Source: Bacteroidota bacterium (GTDB lineage Bacteria; Bacteroidota; Bacteroidia; Bacteroidales; Marinifilaceae). Taken from it: a DNA stretch of 6,152 nt. The position numbers and the translations under genes are program-made. Positions 3,797 to 6,152 of the stretch are shown here, piece by piece (position 1 is the first letter of the stretch; the number at the start of each line of letters is the position of its first letter). Under the pieces are notes generated by a model. That model saw only the letters and a program-made list of their open reading frames with translations, was not told where the DNA came from and ran no database searches. Where the stretch lies: NCBI GenBank assembly GCA_023400335.1, contig JAEXFF010000259.1, forward strand, positions 1-6,152, written 5' to 3'.

Positions 3797-6152
3797 TTAC
3801 CTGTTTTCTCCATAGAGAATGACTGCAGTTTGTTTTTTCCCATCCATAAGGATGGTCAGGGGAGTTGTAAAACGGACATGACGGGCAAAGTGTAATTCTT
3901 CCACCGTTTCCTGTTTTTTTAAAATATCAAAATTGATAAAAGAATCTCCGGAATCGTAAGGGATAGCAAAATAACCCACTTTCATGGAAGTCACATTGTG
4001 AAAAAAATGAGAGCCTAAGGAAGCATCCAGAGGATAGTCTTTTAATCCTTGTTCGACAATCACCTGTGCCCGGGAGATGTCCGACCAAGTTACGGGGATG
4101 CCCGTCAGGGGATCACGGGTTCCCCAGCGGCCCGGTCCGATAAGTAAATATTTGTTATCTGTAACCGCTATCTTTTGATTCAATTTTTTGATTTCTTCTG
4201 CCATTTCTGTAGTCTTCAGGCGATTAAATTTTTCGGGATCGATATAAATAACATCTCGTATGGAGTCTATTTTGCCGTTTCCCATACCTTTGGTTGCCCG
4301 CATGAGCATCCGGTGAGTATCAATGGGCAGCTGATCGATGTCCACCCAGAAATCATTTTTTATTAAAGGTTTAATTTGCAATAAGTAAAGGGTGGCTACC
4401 TGATTTTCTATATTAAGTGAAAATTCTATTTCCACCGGAGAACCCATCGCTTGCGAAAAAATATTGAGTAAAATGTCCAAAGCTTTAGGCAGGGGAATCT
4501 GATTGTATTCTAAAAATCCGGGGAAATTGACAATTCGGCTGCCCCGGGTATTGAAATCGTATACAATCCGTTCATTCAGAAAATCGTATACAGAAGCGCT
4601 GTACACTAAAGTGCCGTCTGCCTCAGCTTCTTTCAGATCGTAAGAAGCTATGGCCGCCTGTTCTCCGTCTTTTGCCAGATCGTAATCGGAATGAAGCAAA
4701 TCGACTGCGTAAAAATATTTTTGAGAATCCCGCATCATATCCTGAATAGAAGCCAGTTGCAGACGGGGATATCGCGGACAGAAACGGTATGTTTTTTCCC
4801 CTCCGACAACGTAGGCACCCAGACCTACTGCAATGACCGCAAACCCATCTTCCGGTTTGATGTAGGAGAAAGGATAAAAATTGTAGGACTGTGCTACTCC
4901 GCTGACATTCGGATAATATTTCCCATTGTGTTCCTGACCGACGACCTCCTGAATAATGACCGCCATTTTTTCTTCTTCAATCACATAATCGATAGCATTG
5001 AAATAAGCCCTGGAATCCTCTGTATAGATAGATGCATATACAAGTTTGATCGCTGTTTCCAATTCCTGTAAACGGCGTTCGGAATCGGGATGATTGTTGG
5101 GAATGAGGTAAGTCGCATATACGCCGGCAAACGGCTGACTGAGGGAATCTTCAAACAGTCCGGAAGAACGTATCGCTAAAGGCTTTCTCATGACCTGCAG
5201 GTAACTTTTTAGTTTTTGCCTCAATTGAGGTGACAGATTAGCTTTGATAAAAGCCTCCTTTACAATTTCGTAATTCTTTTCCGTATAGACCGTTTGAATT
5301 AAATTGTTGATCTCGATAAAATTATCGTATTCTTCCACCCCGATAATAGCCGTTTTGGGAATAGCAATCTTCAATTCCGGAATGAGTTTCCGGAAAGACA
5401 CATTTTCTATAAAGTTAGATAAAAAAGCCATTCCCCGCCCTTTTCCGCCAAAAGATCCTTTTCCCAAGCTGGTAACGTAACGATTACTGTTTACCAGCTG
5501 AGGACGGAAATTAATGATTCTTCCTCTGATTTTTTTTAATTCATACCCTTCAAAAACCTGAAGGATAAAATGCCGGATTTCGTCTATTGTTTTAAAATCT
5601 TCAAACCGATAACGTCTCAGGCGTTTCGCCAGGCTGATTTGTCCTCTGGCCATAAACCAGGTGGAAATTCCGTTGCGAATGGAGTGGTATTTCAAACTTT
5701 CATCGGGGATGGTGACTAATTTCTGTTTAAATTCTTCTATGGAACTGGCTTTGTCGATGGGTTTGCCCAAACTGTTTTTAAAAATAAAATCCCCGAATCC
5801 GAGTTTTTCTTTAATAAAACGGGTAATATCGTGGGAAAGGGTAACAGAGTTTTTATTAATAAATTCGGCATTTACAGCTTTGGCCCGTTTGGCATTTTCT
5901 ATGTCGTGACTCTGCAAGAGACAAGGAATTTTGTCGTCTGCCTGATGGGCATATTTTATCAGTTCAACACCTGCATTTTCATCTTCCACACCGTTACGGC
6001 TGTATTTTACATCCGAAATGACACAGAGTAAGTTATCCCGGTATTTGTCAATAATGGCAACTCCTTCTTCAAATGTGCTTACGAGTATAACTTTCGGACG
6101 TACCCGTATCTTCATAATCAGACTCAGTTCATCATTTTCCGGTTCATTCCGG
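3797..6152 (-). CDS. Receiver-domain / PEP-pyruvate-binding domain protein, N-terminus beyond window
   Basis: A large cytoplasmic protein of unknown role. The frame stays open from the stop at 3797-3799 through the last base, with 12 more sense codons (NEPENDELSLI...) upstream of the ATG at 6113-6115. That ATG is therefore probably internal. Numbering from it: residues about 5-110 look like a response-regulator receiver (Asp35 in VISD as candidate phosphorylation site, Lys88 in EFINKNS). A linker follows. Residues about 215-585 resemble the PEP/pyruvate-binding ATP-grasp-like domain of PEP synthase: GGKG at 223-226, RSSGLFEDS at 316-324 with FAG at 329-331, SGVAQS at 405-410, GLG at 431-433, and LLQIKP at 578-583. 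A C-terminal part contains GPGRWGTRDP at 660-669. I see no swivelling phosphohistidine domain (no TSHA-type motif) and no PEP-binding barrel, so it is unlikely to be a complete PEP synthase. I remember related Bacteroidota proteins having another receiver-like domain at the N-terminus, outside this window. It ends in a hairpin at 3751-3789. Confidence 0.88.
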   Translation of the reverse strand, partial: RNEPENDELSLIMKIRVRPKVILVSTFEEGVAIIDKYRDNLLCVISDVKYSRNGVEDENAGVELIKYAHQADDKIPCLLQSHDIENAKRAKAVNAEFINKNSVTLSHDITRFIKEKLGFGDFIFKNSLGKPIDKASSIEEFKQKLVTIPDESLKYHSIRNGISTWFMARGQISLAKRLRRYRFEDFKTIDEIRHFILQVFEGYELKKIRGRIINFRPQLVNSNRYVTSLGKGSFGGKGRGMAFLSNFIENVSFRKLIPELKIAIPKTAIIGVEEYDNFIEINNLIQTVYTEKNYEIVKEAFIKANLSPQLRQKLKSYLQVMRKPLAIRSSGLFEDSLSQPFAGVYATYLIPNNHPDSERRLQELETAIKLVYASIYTEDSRAYFNAIDYVIEEEKMAVIIQEVVGQEHNGKYYPNVSGVAQSYNFYPFSYIKPEDGFAVIAVGLGAYVVGGEKTYRFCPRYPRLQLASIQDMMRDSQKYFYAVDLLHSDYDLAKDGEQAAIASYDLKEAEADGTLVYSASVYDFLNERIVYDFNTRGSRIVNFPGFLEYNQIPLPKALDILLNIFSQAMGSPVEIEFSLNIENQVATLYLLQIKPLIKNDFWVDIDQLPIDTHRMLMRATKGMGNGKIDSIRDVIYIDPEKFNRLKTTEMAEEIKKLNQKIAVTDNKYLLIGPGRWGTRDPLTGIPVTWSDISRAQVIVEQGLKDYPLDASLGSHFFHNVTSMKVGYFAIPYDSGDSFINFDILKKQETVEELHFARHVRFTTPLTILMDGKKQTAVILYGENR

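Noticed and set aside
3720..3815. Plus-strand 31-codon ORF (MSGESETSCC...)
   Set aside because: It overlaps the terminator-like hairpin and the end of the minus-strand gene, and has no promoter or family resemblance.

Overview
The window looks like chromosomal DNA from a member of the Bacteroidota, probably order Bacteroidales. The evidence is: promoter-like TAnnTTTG boxes with a TTG element about 20 bases upstream, A-rich ribosome-binding regions without a clear Shine-Dalgarno sequence, a RecQ variant with the domain order common in that phylum, and a receiver-PEP/pyruvate-binding protein that I know mainly from Bacteroidota. Nothing points to a phage, plasmid, insertion sequence, CRISPR array, tRNA or rRNA.

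Layout. Bases 1-113 hold no supported gene but carry a good promoter for recQ. recQ (114-2033, +) encodes a RecQ-family DNA helicase. It converges on a minus-strand operon for 7-deazaguanine synthesis: queC (3554 to 2874) and queD (2856 to 2314), followed by what I read as a decayed remnant of queE (2299 to 2046). The remnant keeps only the C-terminal third of a QueE-like protein, lacks the radical-SAM part, and is split by a one-base frameshift at 2165-2168. Bases 3555-3796 are intergenic. They contain the queC promoter, a second promoter-like box in a 12-bp near-repeat, a cluster of CCGG hairpins, a purine-rich stretch (C-rich and G-poor on the minus strand) and a strong hairpin just after the next gene. 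The rest (3797 to the window edge, -) is a large protein with a receiver-like domain followed by a PEP/pyruvate-binding ATP-grasp-like region. Its frame stays open through the last base, so its N-terminus is outside the window.

How the genes work together. QueD and QueC catalyse steps on either side of QueE in the route GTP > 7,8-dihydroneopterin triphosphate > CPH4 > CDG > preQ0, which feeds queuosine tRNA modification. If queE is dead here, the cell needs another QueE elsewhere or the pathway is broken at its middle step. recQ and the receiver/PEP-binding gene look like unrelated neighbours.

The most notable observation is the unannotated queE remnant. The least understood gene is the receiver/PEP-binding protein. 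I do not see clear evidence of a wholly new system.
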